A stretch of 64,000 nt of DNA. Origin: Canibacter zhoujuaniae (lineage in GTDB: Bacteria; Actinomycetota; Actinomycetes; Actinomycetales; Microbacteriaceae). Under the pieces are notes generated by a model. That model worked only from the letters and a program-made list of their open reading frames with translations. It did no database searches and was not told the origin of the DNA. Positions 40,086 through 49,419 of this stretch are shown piece after piece. Numbering within the stretch: the first letter of the stretch is position 1; every line of letters starts with the position of its first letter. A program made the translations under genes and the position numbers. The DNA is taken from NCBI RefSeq assembly GCF_011752005.1, contig NZ_JAAIJZ010000001.1:62001-126000 (forward strand). Direction: 5' to 3'.

Positions 40086-41732
40086 TTAAAAAATAAACTG
40101 CAGCACGGCCACACCGATAGCGCCGATTAAAGCAGCAACTGGCAGTGTGATGACCCAGGCAAGACCAATTGGGCGCATCATGCGCCAGTTGGCGGCGCTA
40201 TTAACCATGCCAACGCCAAGCACGGCACCAATCAGGATGTGGGTTGAGCTAACCGGCAGACCAAACTGTGATGCCAGCATCACAATGATGGCAGCGGCAA
40301 GTTCGGCAGCAAAACCAGAGCTTGGGTGCATCTTGGTGAGGTTGGAACCAACCGTGCGGATGACATTACGGCCAATAAACCACAGGCCAACGATTAACGC
40401 AACACCAAAGGCGAAAAGCGCAGCGCTCGGGACGACAGCCTCCTCAGACACAGCGCCGGTGCGCAGCACATCAAGCACCGCTGCAAAAGGACCGATAGCG
40501 TTAGCGATATCGTTCGAGCCGTGAGAAAAAGCAAAGGCGGCCGCTGTAAACACCTGCATCCACGAGAAGAGTATAAAGGTCGCGCGAGAAAGATTCTTAT
40601 CTTTTAAGGTGTTGGCAAACACCATGAGCGCAAACCAAGTCAGCGTGCCAACCATAATCAAAATAGTTATTGTTTGCACTTGAGAAAACTCTAAGTTTAA
40701 ATTCTTCAGGCCCTTAAAGAGCAGCATGCTGGTGATAATGAGCGCGCCAGCCGCACCCAGCAGCGGCACCCACACTGTCAGCGCGCGGTGCGCCTGCACC
40801 TCAGAAACACCCTTATCAAGCTGTCGCAGAGCATGATCGTATTTCGCTTGAATAGTCGGATCGTCACCCTGTGCCAGAGCCTCACGCGCTTCCTTGGCAA
40901 TCGCCTTTGACTCCTGCTTTGGCAGGCGTGCGTTTGCATAAGCCGAAAGCTGAATCAGGCCGATCCGGTCGATAGACTCCTCAGAAGCATTGGTCTGCTC
41001 CATAAAATCTTGTTTGAGCTGCGCGAGACGGCGATCCGCTTTTTCGTTGTAGAGCAGAATATACCGCTTAATAAACCCGAACAGGAGGTAGGCTGCAATG
41101 CCGCCGAGCAGCGGGGAAAGCACCCAGCTCGCAGCAATTTGCCCGATTTGATTCCACTGCACTGTTTCGAGCACACCATTGTTGCCCTTGATAAATCCGG
41201 TGGTGAGTGCGGCGCCGACGATAGCTCCGATAATTGAGTGCGTGGTAGAAACCGGCAGACCAAACTTCGTTGCGATCAGCAGCCACACCGCAGCCCCCAA
41301 AAGAGCGGCCATCATGATGTAGACAAGATCTAGGGGAGAGGATGTGAAAACATCTAGATTTACGATCCCGCTGCGCACCGTTTCGGTGACCTGACCGCCC
41401 GCTATTACCGCGCCAGCTACTTCAAAAATTGCCGCAACAAGCAGCGCCTGCTTCATCGTCAGCGTGCCGGCACCTACTGAGGTGCCAAAGGAGTTAGCGA
41501 CATCATTACCGCCGATGTTAAAGGCCATAAACAGCCCGAGCGCGATAGCCGCGATTAGCAACATATTGAAGTTGCCGGCGGGCACGTAACCGTGCGCCCA
41601 AACCAGGAAGAAAATAAGCGTGGCGGCCATGATCGTGCCAAAGGTCAGATGCCACCAACGATCTTCACCAAGAAACTTTTGTTTGCTCAGATCTGTTGTT
41701 TCGCTGTTCTCGGCTGAAGTGCGATTAAGCAT
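40086..41732 (-). CDS. Inorganic phosphate transporter (PiT family)
   Basis: This 548-residue membrane protein imports phosphate with protons or cations. It has the duplicated PiT signature, GGNDVANSFGTSVGAGTLT in the first half (about residue 73) and SHGSNDIANAIGPFAAVLD in the second (about 405), each followed by PVSTTHSIIGAIVG or PVSSTHILIGAVLG. A central hydrophilic loop of about 90 residues separates the halves. No phoU-like gene is adjacent. It is a single-gene unit. Confidence 0.94.
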   Translation of the reverse strand: MLNRTSAENSETTDLSKQKFLGEDRWWHLTFGTIMAATLIFFLVWAHGYVPAGNFNMLLIAAIALGLFMAFNIGGNDVANSFGTSVGAGTLTMKQALLVAAIFEVAGAVIAGGQVTETVRSGIVNLDVFTSSPLDLVYIMMAALLGAAVWLLIATKFGLPVSTTHSIIGAIVGAALTTGFIKGNNGVLETVQWNQIGQIAASWVLSPLLGGIAAYLLFGFIKRYILLYNEKADRRLAQLKQDFMEQTNASEESIDRIGLIQLSAYANARLPKQESKAIAKEAREALAQGDDPTIQAKYDHALRQLDKGVSEVQAHRALTVWVPLLGAAGALIITSMLLFKGLKNLNLEFSQVQTITILIMVGTLTWFALMVFANTLKDKNLSRATFILFSWMQVFTAAAFAFSHGSNDIANAIGPFAAVLDVLRTGAVSEEAVVPSAALFAFGVALIVGLWFIGRNVIRTVGSNLTKMHPSSGFAAELAAAIIVMLASQFGLPVSSTHILIGAVLGVGMVNSAANWRMMRPIGLAWVITLPVAALIGAIGVAVLQFIF

Positions 41733-41789
41733 TTAGACGTGTGCTCTCTGTTCGTAGTTTGGACTTAAGCAACACTTAATTTTAACGTG

Positions 41790-42500
41790 CTACAGCGGAC
41801 GCACGCTAATCATATCGACGCTTGCTGCAGCGGGCGCCAGAATAGCATTTTGGATCGCAGCGGCAACTGTCTCTGGCTGCAGGTAGTCTGCCGCATGATA
41901 CTCACCATGCTCTGCCGCACGTAACTGTTTCTGCATATCCGTTGCCACACGACCCGGGTGCACGCTTGTCACCCGTACACCGTTGGGCGCTTCCTCCGCA
42001 CGAAGTGAGTCGGTCACTGCCTTGAGCGCAAACTTACTGGCGGCGTATGAGGCATAGTTAGACCCTGCGTTTAGACCGGCGCCAGAGTTGACGGCAACAA
42101 CCGTGCCGTGTGACTGCCGTAATTGCGGCAAAAGTCCGGCGGTGAGCTGCGCAACAGCGGTCACGTTAACCGCAAAAATATTTTGCCAGCTAGTAGCTGC
42201 TTCCTCATCAACGGCAGCTATCGGCCCGTAGCCAATCACAGCAGCTGAGTGCACTAAGGCATCGATACGATCAAGCTGCTGCAATTGTGCCACGAGTTTT
42301 GTGATATCGACGGCAGACGCAAGATCCGCCACAAAATATTGGGCGCTCGGAAAGTCAGCAGCCAGTTTCTGCAGCAGCTCGGCATTGCGTGCTACGAGAA
42401 CAAGATGGAAGCTCTCTGCCAGCAGGGTAGCGGTGGCCAGGCCGATGCCGCGGCTGGCGCCGGTGATAACAGCAACAGGACGGTTGTTTTGCAGGGCCAT
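41790..42500 (-). CDS. Short-chain dehydrogenase/reductase
   Basis: The 236-residue classical SDR has the cofactor motif TGASRGIG near residue 14, the NSGAG serine region near 138 and the catalytic YAASK near 151; it is thus an active NAD(P)(H) oxidoreductase by all signs. The ATG lies two bases after the pyridoxal kinase stop, so it shares that operon. A role on pyridoxal would be interesting but is not shown; the substrate is unknown. Confidence 0.88.
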   Translation of the reverse strand: MALQNNRPVAVITGASRGIGLATATLLAESFHLVLVARNAELLQKLAADFPSAQYFVADLASAVDITKLVAQLQQLDRIDALVHSAAVIGYGPIAAVDEEAATSWQNIFAVNVTAVAQLTAGLLPQLRQSHGTVVAVNSGAGLNAGSNYASYAASKFALKAVTDSLRAEEAPNGVRVTSVHPGRVATDMQKQLRAAEHGEYHAADYLQPETVAAAIQNAILAPAAASVDMISVRPL

Positions 42501-42502
42501 AA

Positions 42503-43354
42503 TTAGAGTACGCGTTCCGCGACGAAACTGTGCTTGGGGCTGACGTATGCCTCTTGTGATTGGATCAGCTGCAGTTCGCGGGTGCCGGCGGCTCGGGTGT
42601 TTTCAAGCAGCTCAAAAACGCTAGAGGTGGTGAGCTCGAGCGCCTCTTTGAGAGATTTGCCGCCTACGAAGTGTGACGCAAAAAGAGCCTGGGTAACATC
42701 GCCAGAACCGTTGGTTTTGCCGCCGAGGCGTGGTGTCTGAATGAGCCACCCCTCATCTTCGTGCACCGCGAGCATTTCGATAGTGTCGCTTGGCGCATCA
42801 GGGCGGAAGACGCTGGTGACAAGCACAGTCTTGGGGCCTATCGCCTGCGCTTTGCGCACAGACTCGAGCGTTGATTCAAGATCGCTCGGATCGGTGTTTG
42901 TTAAGAAACCCAGCTCAAACTGATTTGGGGTGATAATGTCTGCGTGCTGCACAACGCGATCGCGAATCAGCTCCTGCACCTCAGGAGAAACGAAGCAGCC
43001 TGAAAACCTGTTGCCGAGCACTGGGTCGCAAGAATAAACAGCCTGCGGATTGCGCTCGCGCACCTTTTCAACAGTGCCAAGAATCGCATCACCTATCGTA
43101 TGGCTGCCCTGATAGCCGGAGATAACCAGGTCTGTGTCTGCTAAGCCGCCGCGCTCATCAATGCCGGTGATGACGTCGGTGACATCATCGCCACTGATGA
43201 GCGGGCCGCGCCACGCGCCGTAACCGGTGTGATTGGAGAACAGCACAGTGTTGACAGGCATCACCTCATGCCCCATGCGCTGCAGCGGGAAAACCGCCGC
43301 AGAATTGCCGACATGACCGTATGACACCGCTGATTGGATAGACAAAATACGCAT
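42503..43354 (-). CDS. pdxY: Pyridoxal kinase
   Basis: PdxY phosphorylates pyridoxal to the active cofactor in the B6 salvage path. The 283 residues match the family: ILSIQSAVSYGHVGNSAAVFPLQRMGHEV at the N-terminus, YSCDPVLGNRFSGCFVSPE near 107, and the anion-hole block TNGSGDVTQALFASH near 215. It is the first gene of an operon with an SDR. De novo B6 synthesis genes pdxST are also in the window (52.4 kb), so the organism has both routes. Confidence 0.92.
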   Translation of the reverse strand: MRILSIQSAVSYGHVGNSAAVFPLQRMGHEVMPVNTVLFSNHTGYGAWRGPLISGDDVTDVITGIDERGGLADTDLVISGYQGSHTIGDAILGTVEKVRERNPQAVYSCDPVLGNRFSGCFVSPEVQELIRDRVVQHADIITPNQFELGFLTNTDPSDLESTLESVRKAQAIGPKTVLVTSVFRPDAPSDTIEMLAVHEDEGWLIQTPRLGGKTNGSGDVTQALFASHFVGGKSLKEALELTTSSVFELLENTRAAGTRELQLIQSQEAYVSPKHSFVAERVL

Positions 43355-43409
43355 ACCGCTAACAATAGTGGAAATTATCTCGGCAGCCGATTTTTACTAT
43401 CTTGCGTAA

Positions 43410-44243
43410 ATGAACAGCACTGCTAGCCTTGAAAGTATGGATGATGAAGTGCTCAAAACAGTTGACGAAAATAACGATGATGCGAGCGCTGCAGCTCCTG
43501 CTTTGGTGATGCAGGAGCTGGCGAAATCTTACAGCGGGCGTTGGGTTGTGCAGGGCTTATCGCTCACAATCCCACGCGGATCGTGCTACGGCATTGTCGG
43601 ACCAAACGGGGCCGGTAAAACTACTGCGTTAAGTATGGCTACCGGTCTTCTGCGCCCGGAGCAGGGGAGTGCGTCGGTGCTCGGGCACGATGTGTGGCGC
43701 GATCCCAACACTGCGAAATCTAAGATGGGTGTGCTCGCAGACGGTCTGCCCACTTTTGACCGGCTGACCGGTCGTGAGCTTTTAACTTACGTCGGTCTTA
43801 TTCGTGGTCTGGATGCAGATACTGTTGAGCAGCGCACTAACTCACTGCTGGAGACTCTCGGTCTGGCAGACGCTGAGGGCAAACTCGTGACCGACTATTC
43901 AGCGGGTATGACAAAGAAGATTCTACTCGCTTGTGCGCTCATTCACGCGCCGCAGCTGCTAATTCTAGATGAGCCTTTGGAAGCAGTTGATCCTGTTTCA
44001 GCCCAGACGATTCGTGACTTTTTAACGGAGTATGTAAAGCGCGGGGGCACTGTTGTGATCTCCAGCCATGTAATGGAATTGGTTGAAGGTTTCTGCACGC
44101 ACGTCGCGATTATTGCTGAGGGTCAGGTGCGTGCGGCGGGCACCCTAGACGAGGTGCGTGCTGGCGGCACTCTCACCCAGCGATTCATCGAAATCGTTGG
44201 GGCCGAAGCACACCAGGGAGATTTGTCATGGCTGAATCAGTGA
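43410..44243 (+). CDS. ABC transporter ATP-binding protein
   Basis: The 277-residue ATPase has a 30-residue acidic N-terminal tail, Walker A GPNGAGKTT near residue 70, a variant signature YSAGMTKKILLACALI near 165 and Walker B LLILDEPLEAVDP near 187. The order fits ABC-2 type exporters. It overlaps the next gene, a large membrane protein, by 16 bp, and the two form an exporter of unknown cargo. Related pairs are often annotated as multidrug or antibiotic exporters. Confidence 0.88.
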   Translation: MNSTASLESMDDEVLKTVDENNDDASAAAPALVMQELAKSYSGRWVVQGLSLTIPRGSCYGIVGPNGAGKTTALSMATGLLRPEQGSASVLGHDVWRDPNTAKSKMGVLADGLPTFDRLTGRELLTYVGLIRGLDADTVEQRTNSLLETLGLADAEGKLVTDYSAGMTKKILLACALIHAPQLLILDEPLEAVDPVSAQTIRDFLTEYVKRGGTVVISSHVMELVEGFCTHVAIIAEGQVRAAGTLDEVRAGGTLTQRFIEIVGAEAHQGDLSWLNQ

Positions 44244-45871
44244 AATTAATTACTGGGCTGCGGTGGAAGCTGCTGTCGCGCAGTTTTAAAAACAACTGGA
44301 ACGTCATCCTAACAACCGGTTTGCTGATGCTCTATGGCCTAATGGCCTTAGTGGGTTATGGTGCCTTCCTGGTTTATACAACTGTAAGTGGTACGTATCT
44401 TACTAATGAATTTTTCTTTAACGTTGCCCGCGTTGGAGTGCTGATAGCTGTGCTGTGGCTTTCTGCTGCGTTTTTTTCGCTCGGCGGTGATAGCGCACTC
44501 GACGCCCGCAGGTTTGCAACCTTTGGTCGCAGCGCTAAATCTCTGCAGAAGCCGCTGCTTATTGCGGCAGCGATTTCTATTCCCTTCTGGGTGCTGGCTG
44601 TTGTAGTAGTGGTGCAAACCGTATTTCAGCTTATTTGGGGTTTCCAATTGCTCGGCACGGGGGCATTGAACGGGCTGAATGTCGTTTTATATTTGATCGT
44701 TTTGATTCCGGCATCAGCAGCCGGTTTGCTGCTGATGCTGCTCATTACCCAGACGATTAGCGCCTGGCGGGTGGGCTTACGTCTCTCAAAGCGTAAACGT
44801 GAACTTCTCACCGCTCTCAGTATCGTTGCGCTGATAATTGTTGCTTACGGCACCTCTTTACTGTTCCAGGCAGCAGATACGGATCTACTTACATCTATTG
44901 TGGAGGTCGGCGGCATATTTGCAGAAATTCTCAGCTGGACACCGCTCGGCGGGGCTTTCGCAATTGCTCCGGCGCTTGGATCTGGTGATTTTCTCGGCGC
45001 GATTTTGCGAGTTTTTGTGCTGTGTGCGAGCGCTGTAATCCTATGGAAACTGTGGGAGGTGGCTTTCGAACGCGGCCAACAGATGGCGTTATCCGGCAGC
45101 AGTGAAACAAAAGCTGCAAAGGTGACGGCTTTGGTGCCGCGCTGGTTACCGCAGAATGCACTTGGCGCGGTTGCAGGAAAGGCGCTGCGCTACTGGCGTC
45201 GCGATATACGCTACAGTTTGGCAATTTTGCTCACACCAGTGATGGCTGCGTTTTTTATTATGATGTCGGTGGTCCAAGATACCCCGTTTATGGGCTTTAT
45301 GGGTGTGTTAATCGTGGCGTGGATGGGCGGTCTGATGCTAGCGAACGAGATTGGACAAGACGGCCCAAGCTCATGGGTGAACATCACGGCTGGTATTAAT
45401 AACCGCGCTAATCTGCTTGGGCGCTACGTAGCGGCTGGCAGCGTGATGGCGCCGATGGTTTGCCTTGCGGCGATTATTGTGCCGGTGCTGCATAAGACAC
45501 CACAATACATTGGAGTGATACTGCCGCTTGCGCTCGGCTTCCTGCTTGGCTGCTGGGGGGTCGCAATGCTTGTTTCGGTCTATCTGCCATACCCTGCGCC
45601 TGAGCCTGGGAGCGCCAAAAATAGTGGCGGTGGTGACGCGATAATTTCTAGTTTTGCTGCCATGTTCTTGGTGTTTGTGCCGTCTCTGCCGGCGCTCATT
45701 GTGATCGGTGTCGGTATCTTTACTGAAAATCTGACACTCATGATCGGCGGTGCCGCACTAGCGTTAGTCATAGGTGCTCTCACCTTCTATATTGCTTTGA
45801 TATTCGCCGCAAAACGTCTTGATTCTCACTACGATATTGCGTTCCAAAAAACTAAGACCTTCACAAGTTAA
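44228..45871 (+). CDS. ABC transporter membrane subunit, 547 residues
   Basis: This polytopic protein has about twelve hydrophobic helices and no ATP-binding motif. It is about twice the length of a standard ABC-2 permease, suggesting a fused or duplicated membrane domain that could act without a second permease. It is translated in overlap with the ATPase gene. I do not recognise a more specific family. The gene is 26 bases before hemQ on the same strand, but the products are not obviously related. Confidence 0.75.
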   Translation: MAESVKLITGLRWKLLSRSFKNNWNVILTTGLLMLYGLMALVGYGAFLVYTTVSGTYLTNEFFFNVARVGVLIAVLWLSAAFFSLGGDSALDARRFATFGRSAKSLQKPLLIAAAISIPFWVLAVVVVVQTVFQLIWGFQLLGTGALNGLNVVLYLIVLIPASAAGLLLMLLITQTISAWRVGLRLSKRKRELLTALSIVALIIVAYGTSLLFQAADTDLLTSIVEVGGIFAEILSWTPLGGAFAIAPALGSGDFLGAILRVFVLCASAVILWKLWEVAFERGQQMALSGSSETKAAKVTALVPRWLPQNALGAVAGKALRYWRRDIRYSLAILLTPVMAAFFIMMSVVQDTPFMGFMGVLIVAWMGGLMLANEIGQDGPSSWVNITAGINNRANLLGRYVAAGSVMAPMVCLAAIIVPVLHKTPQYIGVILPLALGFLLGCWGVAMLVSVYLPYPAPEPGSAKNSGGGDAIISSFAAMFLVFVPSLPALIVIGVGIFTENLTLMIGGAALALVIGALTFYIALIFAAKRLDSHYDIAFQKTKTFTS

Positions 45872-45897
45872 GACTGCTACTAATAAGGGGCAAGTAG

Positions 45898-46593
45898 ATG
45901 ACAGCGATTGATCACTCAGCAGTAGCTGAAGAGGTAAACGCAGGAATAAACTACACAATTTACGCCGTTTTTCGGGTGGATCGCGGCAAGTCAGCACACA
46001 CCCAGAACCCGACCGCAGAGATTCTGCAGCGCATGTCACAGCTGCCGGAGCTCACTATTCGCGGTTGGTACGATTTGGCCGGCTATCGAGCTGATGCAGA
46101 TTTGCTGCTGTGGGCTCACGCTCCGAACCCTGAAGTGCTGCAGGAGGCATATCGCGTTATTGCCGAGGTGGGAGCTGGCCGTTTAGTTCCGGTCTGGTCA
46201 AACATGGCTGTGCACCGTGCAGCGGAGTTTAATCGGGGTCACGTTCCGGCGTTTCTCGCAGGGGAAACACCGCGTGATTATGTTTGTGTTTATCCTTTTG
46301 TGCGCAGCTACGACTGGTATCTCTTGCCGGATGAAGAGCGTCGGCAGCTCTTGCGTGAGCACGGACTCGCCGCACGTAACTACGGTGACGTTCTCGCAAA
46401 CACGATGGCCTCATTTGCGTTGGGAGACTACGAATGGCTGTTAGCGTTTGAAGCTAACGACCTGCTGCGCATCGTTGACCTCATGCGAGAATTGCGTGCA
46501 ACCGGCGCACGCCGTCATGTGCGCGAAGAGACCCCGTTTTTCACCGGTCGGCGAGAAGCAGCAGAGCAGTTACTGTCGCGTCTATTCGCCTAG
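45898..46593 (+). CDS. hemQ: Coproheme decarboxylase HemQ
   Basis: HemQ performs the last step of the coproporphyrin-dependent haem pathway, decarboxylating Fe-coproporphyrin III to haem b with peroxide. The 231 residues show the chlorite-dismutase-like fold: YTIYAVFRVDRG, IRGWYDLAGYRADADLLLWAHA, YVCVYPFVRSYDWYLLPDEERR (with the catalytic Tyr region) and the haem-ligand His in LREHGLAARNYGDV near 153. This pathway is typical of Actinobacteria and Firmicutes. No other haem gene is in the window. Confidence 0.93.
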   Translation: MTAIDHSAVAEEVNAGINYTIYAVFRVDRGKSAHTQNPTAEILQRMSQLPELTIRGWYDLAGYRADADLLLWAHAPNPEVLQEAYRVIAEVGAGRLVPVWSNMAVHRAAEFNRGHVPAFLAGETPRDYVCVYPFVRSYDWYLLPDEERRQLLREHGLAARNYGDVLANTMASFALGDYEWLLAFEANDLLRIVDLMRELRATGARRHVREETPFFTGRREAAEQLLSRLFA

Positions 46594-46753
46594 CTCAGCA
46601 CGTGTGGTCACTGACTAGCGCAGCCGATTGTTACGAGCGTATATTACGAAATATTAAATACTAATTGAAGCGTGCCTAAAGTGTTTCATACGCTAATAGG
46701 GTCACAGGCTGAAGCACGGCCTGCTTAAATCGATAGACAATTAAGGAAACACA

Positions 46754-47626
46754 ATGGCAAGTTTTAAGAAACTATTTGCAGCAGCTGGCGTACTGGCATT
46801 GGCCGCAGGTCTCGCTGCCTGCTCGGGTGAGAGCAAGTCAGAAACCGTGCGGATCGGCGTAGTTGGCGCATCTGATGAATATTGGACCACTTTCGAAGAA
46901 GCAGTTGAGGCTGAGGGCATCGATGTTGAGCTCGTAGACTTCGGTGAGTACTCTCTGCCAAACCCGGCACTTGCTGATGGTGAGCTCGATATCAACCAGT
47001 TCCAGCATATTTTCTACCTCGCTAACCACAATGTGCAGTCTGGCGACGATCTAACCACTCTTGGCTCAACCGCGATCTACCCACTCGGTCTTTACTCAAC
47101 CAAGCATGATTCGGTTGCAGACATTCCAGAGGGTGGAAAGGTTGCTATCCCTAACGATCCGGTTAACCGCGGTCGTGGACTGCTTGTGCTGCAGTCAGCT
47201 GGGTTGCTGAAGCTGAAGGATGGCGGCCACCCATTCGCAACCACCGAAGACATTGAGACAACAAAGGTTGAAATCACTGAGCTTGATGCTGCGCAGCTCG
47301 CACCCGCACTCGCCGATGTTGATGCAGCGATCATCAACAATGACTTCCTTGGTAACGCCGGTCTTACCGCCGGTGATGCGATCGCGCAGGACGACCCTAA
47401 CGATCCAGCGGCTTTCCCATACGTTAACGTCTTCGCCGTAAAGAAGGGCGACGAAAACAACGAAACCTACAAGAAGATCGTTGAAATCTACCAGAACACC
47501 AAAGCTGTTCAGGACGGCGTAGTTGAAAACTCAGGTGGCACCGCAGTGCTGCTAAAGATCGACAACAAAGAGTTGCAGGACTCGCTGGCTAAGACCGAAG
47601 AGGCTGTTCGAAACAACAGCAAGTAG
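46754..47626 (+). CDS. metQ: Methionine ABC transporter substrate-binding lipoprotein MetQ
   Basis: MetQ captures methionine outside the membrane for the MetNI importer. The 290 residues have a lipoprotein signal (ALAAGLAACSGE, Cys near 23) and the NlpA/MetQ fold: VRIGVVGASDEYW, VELVDFGEYSLPNPALADGELDINQFQHIFYL, YPLGLYSTKH and AAIINNDFLGNAGL. It leads a metQ-metN-metI operon. The 160-base upstream region shows neither a SAM riboswitch nor a clear McbR site. Confidence 0.93.
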   Translation: MASFKKLFAAAGVLALAAGLAACSGESKSETVRIGVVGASDEYWTTFEEAVEAEGIDVELVDFGEYSLPNPALADGELDINQFQHIFYLANHNVQSGDDLTTLGSTAIYPLGLYSTKHDSVADIPEGGKVAIPNDPVNRGRGLLVLQSAGLLKLKDGGHPFATTEDIETTKVEITELDAAQLAPALADVDAAIINNDFLGNAGLTAGDAIAQDDPNDPAAFPYVNVFAVKKGDENNETYKKIVEIYQNTKAVQDGVVENSGGTAVLLKIDNKELQDSLAKTEEAVRNNSK

Positions 47627-47642
47627 GCATAAAACAGAGGTT

Positions 47643-47681
47643 GCTGTGGCACGAAACGCTGATCGCGGGTCGTGCCGCAGC
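47643..47681 (+). terminator. Stem-loop between metQ and metN (attenuator-like)
   Basis: The arms GCTGTGGCACGA (47643-47654) and TCGTGCCGCAGC (47670-47681) form a 12-bp stem with one G-U pair and lack a T-run before the metN ribosome-binding site. It probably limits metNI relative to metQ or protects the metQ mRNA end. Confidence 0.6.
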
Positions 47682-47701
47682 TTCGTTCTTGGAGGAAGCA
47701 C

Positions 47702-48742
47702 ATGTCAATGATCTCAATTCGAGATGTCTCGAAGATATACCCGGCAAGACGGAAGAATCAGGCCGATATTACCGCCGTTGACAGCGTCAGCCTTGAAATT
47801 CCACAGGGCAGCATCTACGGTGTTATCGGATACTCAGGCGCGGGAAAATCAACCCTTGTGCGGTTGATTAATGCGCTCGACCCGGCAACTAAAGGCTCTA
47901 TAGTTGTCGATGGTCACGAAGTTGTTGGTGCGAGTGAAAAATCGTTGCAGGCACTGCGCACTGAGATTGGCATGATCTTCCAGCAGTTCAATCTGTTTAA
48001 CTCGCGCACAGTTGCGGGGAATGTTGCGTTTCCGATGAAAATCGCAGGAATCCCGGAAGCAGAGCGGAAAGAGCGGGTGCGGGAGCTGCTCGAGTTTGTT
48101 GGGCTTGCGGATCGCGCCGACGCCTACCCTGATCAGCTGTCAGGCGGGCAGAAACAGCGGGTTGGTATCGCCCGGGCGCTGTCCACGAACCCAAAAGTGC
48201 TGTTGGCGGATGAAGCCACTAGCGCACTGGATCCGCAAACCACCTCTGATGTGCTCGAACTGTTACGGCGAGTAAATCGCGAATTGGGGATCACAATTCT
48301 CGTTATTACTCACGAAATGGATGTTATTAAGCACCTTGCAACCCACGTTGCTGTGATGGAAAACGGCCGTGTGATTGAAGAGGGGCCGGTCGAGCAGGTG
48401 TTCTCGAGCCCCGAGCATAAAACCACGCGCCGTTTTGTGAGCACCGTGATCCCTGGTATTCCCGTTGGGAAAGACCTCGAGCGCCTGATAGAAAAACACG
48501 GCGAGAATCTAATTACCGTTAGCCTTGGAGATTCAGCGGCGGCACGCACCGAAATTTTGGGGCGCTTAGTGCGCTCAGGCGCTGATGCTGAACTCGTCTA
48601 CGGCAGTGTGAATGAGATCAATAATTATACTTTCGGGCATCTCACCTTTGCGCTGCACGGCACCGCCGAACAGATTGCGCAGGCAAAGCGTGCGGTGGCT
48701 GAAATCGCTGCTGTGCAGGAGCTTGGAGGGGAGGCAAAATGA
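47702..48742 (+). CDS. metN: Methionine ABC transporter ATP-binding protein MetN
   Basis: MetN is the ATPase of the methionine importer. The 346 residues contain Walker A GYSGAGKST near 43, signature LSGGQKQRVGIARAL near 145, Walker B VLLADEATSALDP and a C-terminal NIL regulatory domain (from about 265, ILGRLVRSGADAELVYGSVNEINNYTFGHL) that binds methionine for feedback inhibition in known members. The ATG at 47702 has GGAGGA eight bases upstream. It overlaps metI by 4 bp. Confidence 0.95.
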   Translation: MSMISIRDVSKIYPARRKNQADITAVDSVSLEIPQGSIYGVIGYSGAGKSTLVRLINALDPATKGSIVVDGHEVVGASEKSLQALRTEIGMIFQQFNLFNSRTVAGNVAFPMKIAGIPEAERKERVRELLEFVGLADRADAYPDQLSGGQKQRVGIARALSTNPKVLLADEATSALDPQTTSDVLELLRRVNRELGITILVITHEMDVIKHLATHVAVMENGRVIEEGPVEQVFSSPEHKTTRRFVSTVIPGIPVGKDLERLIEKHGENLITVSLGDSAAARTEILGRLVRSGADAELVYGSVNEINNYTFGHLTFALHGTAEQIAQAKRAVAEIAAVQELGGEAK

Positions 48743-49410
48743 ACGACAAATTTGGTGACCTGATCAAACTGCTGCCGATGCTGCCAGAGCAGCTGTTGGC
48801 AACGCTGACACTGTCTGCCATCGCGCTGACAATCGGTGGCCTGGCGGGTCTAGTGCTGGGTGTTGCGCTCTATGCAACCCGACCGGGTAACGTGCTGGAA
48901 AATAAGGCGGTTTACAGCATCTTGAACTTCTTGGTCAACTTTGTGCGACCAATCCCGTTTATTATTCTGTTGGTGGCGCTGCAGCCTGTGGCGCGCGCGA
49001 TTTTAGGAAGCGGAATCGGCACGCCGATGGCCGCGCTCGCGATGGTTGTTGCATCAACCTTTGGTATTTCCCGTCTGGTTGAGCAGAATCTCGTTACTGT
49101 GCCGCCGGGCGTTGTAGAAGCTGCCCGGGCGGCGGGTGCGAGCCGGTTTAGAACCCTGCTGACGGTGGTTATCCCCGAGGGCTTGGGGTCACTGATCCTC
49201 GGTTACACCTATGCTTTCATTGCGATTATTGACATGTCTGCGATGGCGGGTGCGATTGGCGCAAACGGTCTTGGTTTCTTCGCACTGCAATACGGCTTCC
49301 GGCAGTACAATACGTGGGTTACCTGGGTTGCGGTGCTGTTGATAGTGATCCTGGTGCAGCTTGTGCAGTTTGCCGGTAACCGTCTTGCACGGAAGGTTAT
49401 GCGCCGATAA
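48739..49410 (+). CDS. metI: Methionine ABC transporter permease MetI
   Basis: MetI forms the membrane channel of the methionine importer as a dimer. The 223 residues have five helices and the conserved RPIPFIILLVALQPVARAILG near 75 and the coupling loop VEAARAAGASRFRTLLTVVIPEGLGSL near 130. It starts at ATGA overlapping metN. The next gene, a Mur-ligase paralogue, follows after 9 bases and may ride on the same transcript. Confidence 0.94.
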   Translation: MNDKFGDLIKLLPMLPEQLLATLTLSAIALTIGGLAGLVLGVALYATRPGNVLENKAVYSILNFLVNFVRPIPFIILLVALQPVARAILGSGIGTPMAALAMVVASTFGISRLVEQNLVTVPPGVVEAARAAGASRFRTLLTVVIPEGLGSLILGYTYAFIAIIDMSAMAGAIGANGLGFFALQYGFRQYNTWVTWVAVLLIVILVQLVQFAGNRLARKVMRR

Positions 49411-49419
49411 ACTGACGGC

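Noticed and set aside
46594..46753. Possible SAM riboswitch or McbR operator before metQ
   Set aside because: No S-box core or clear TAGAC-N6-GTCTA palindrome was found in the 160 bases.
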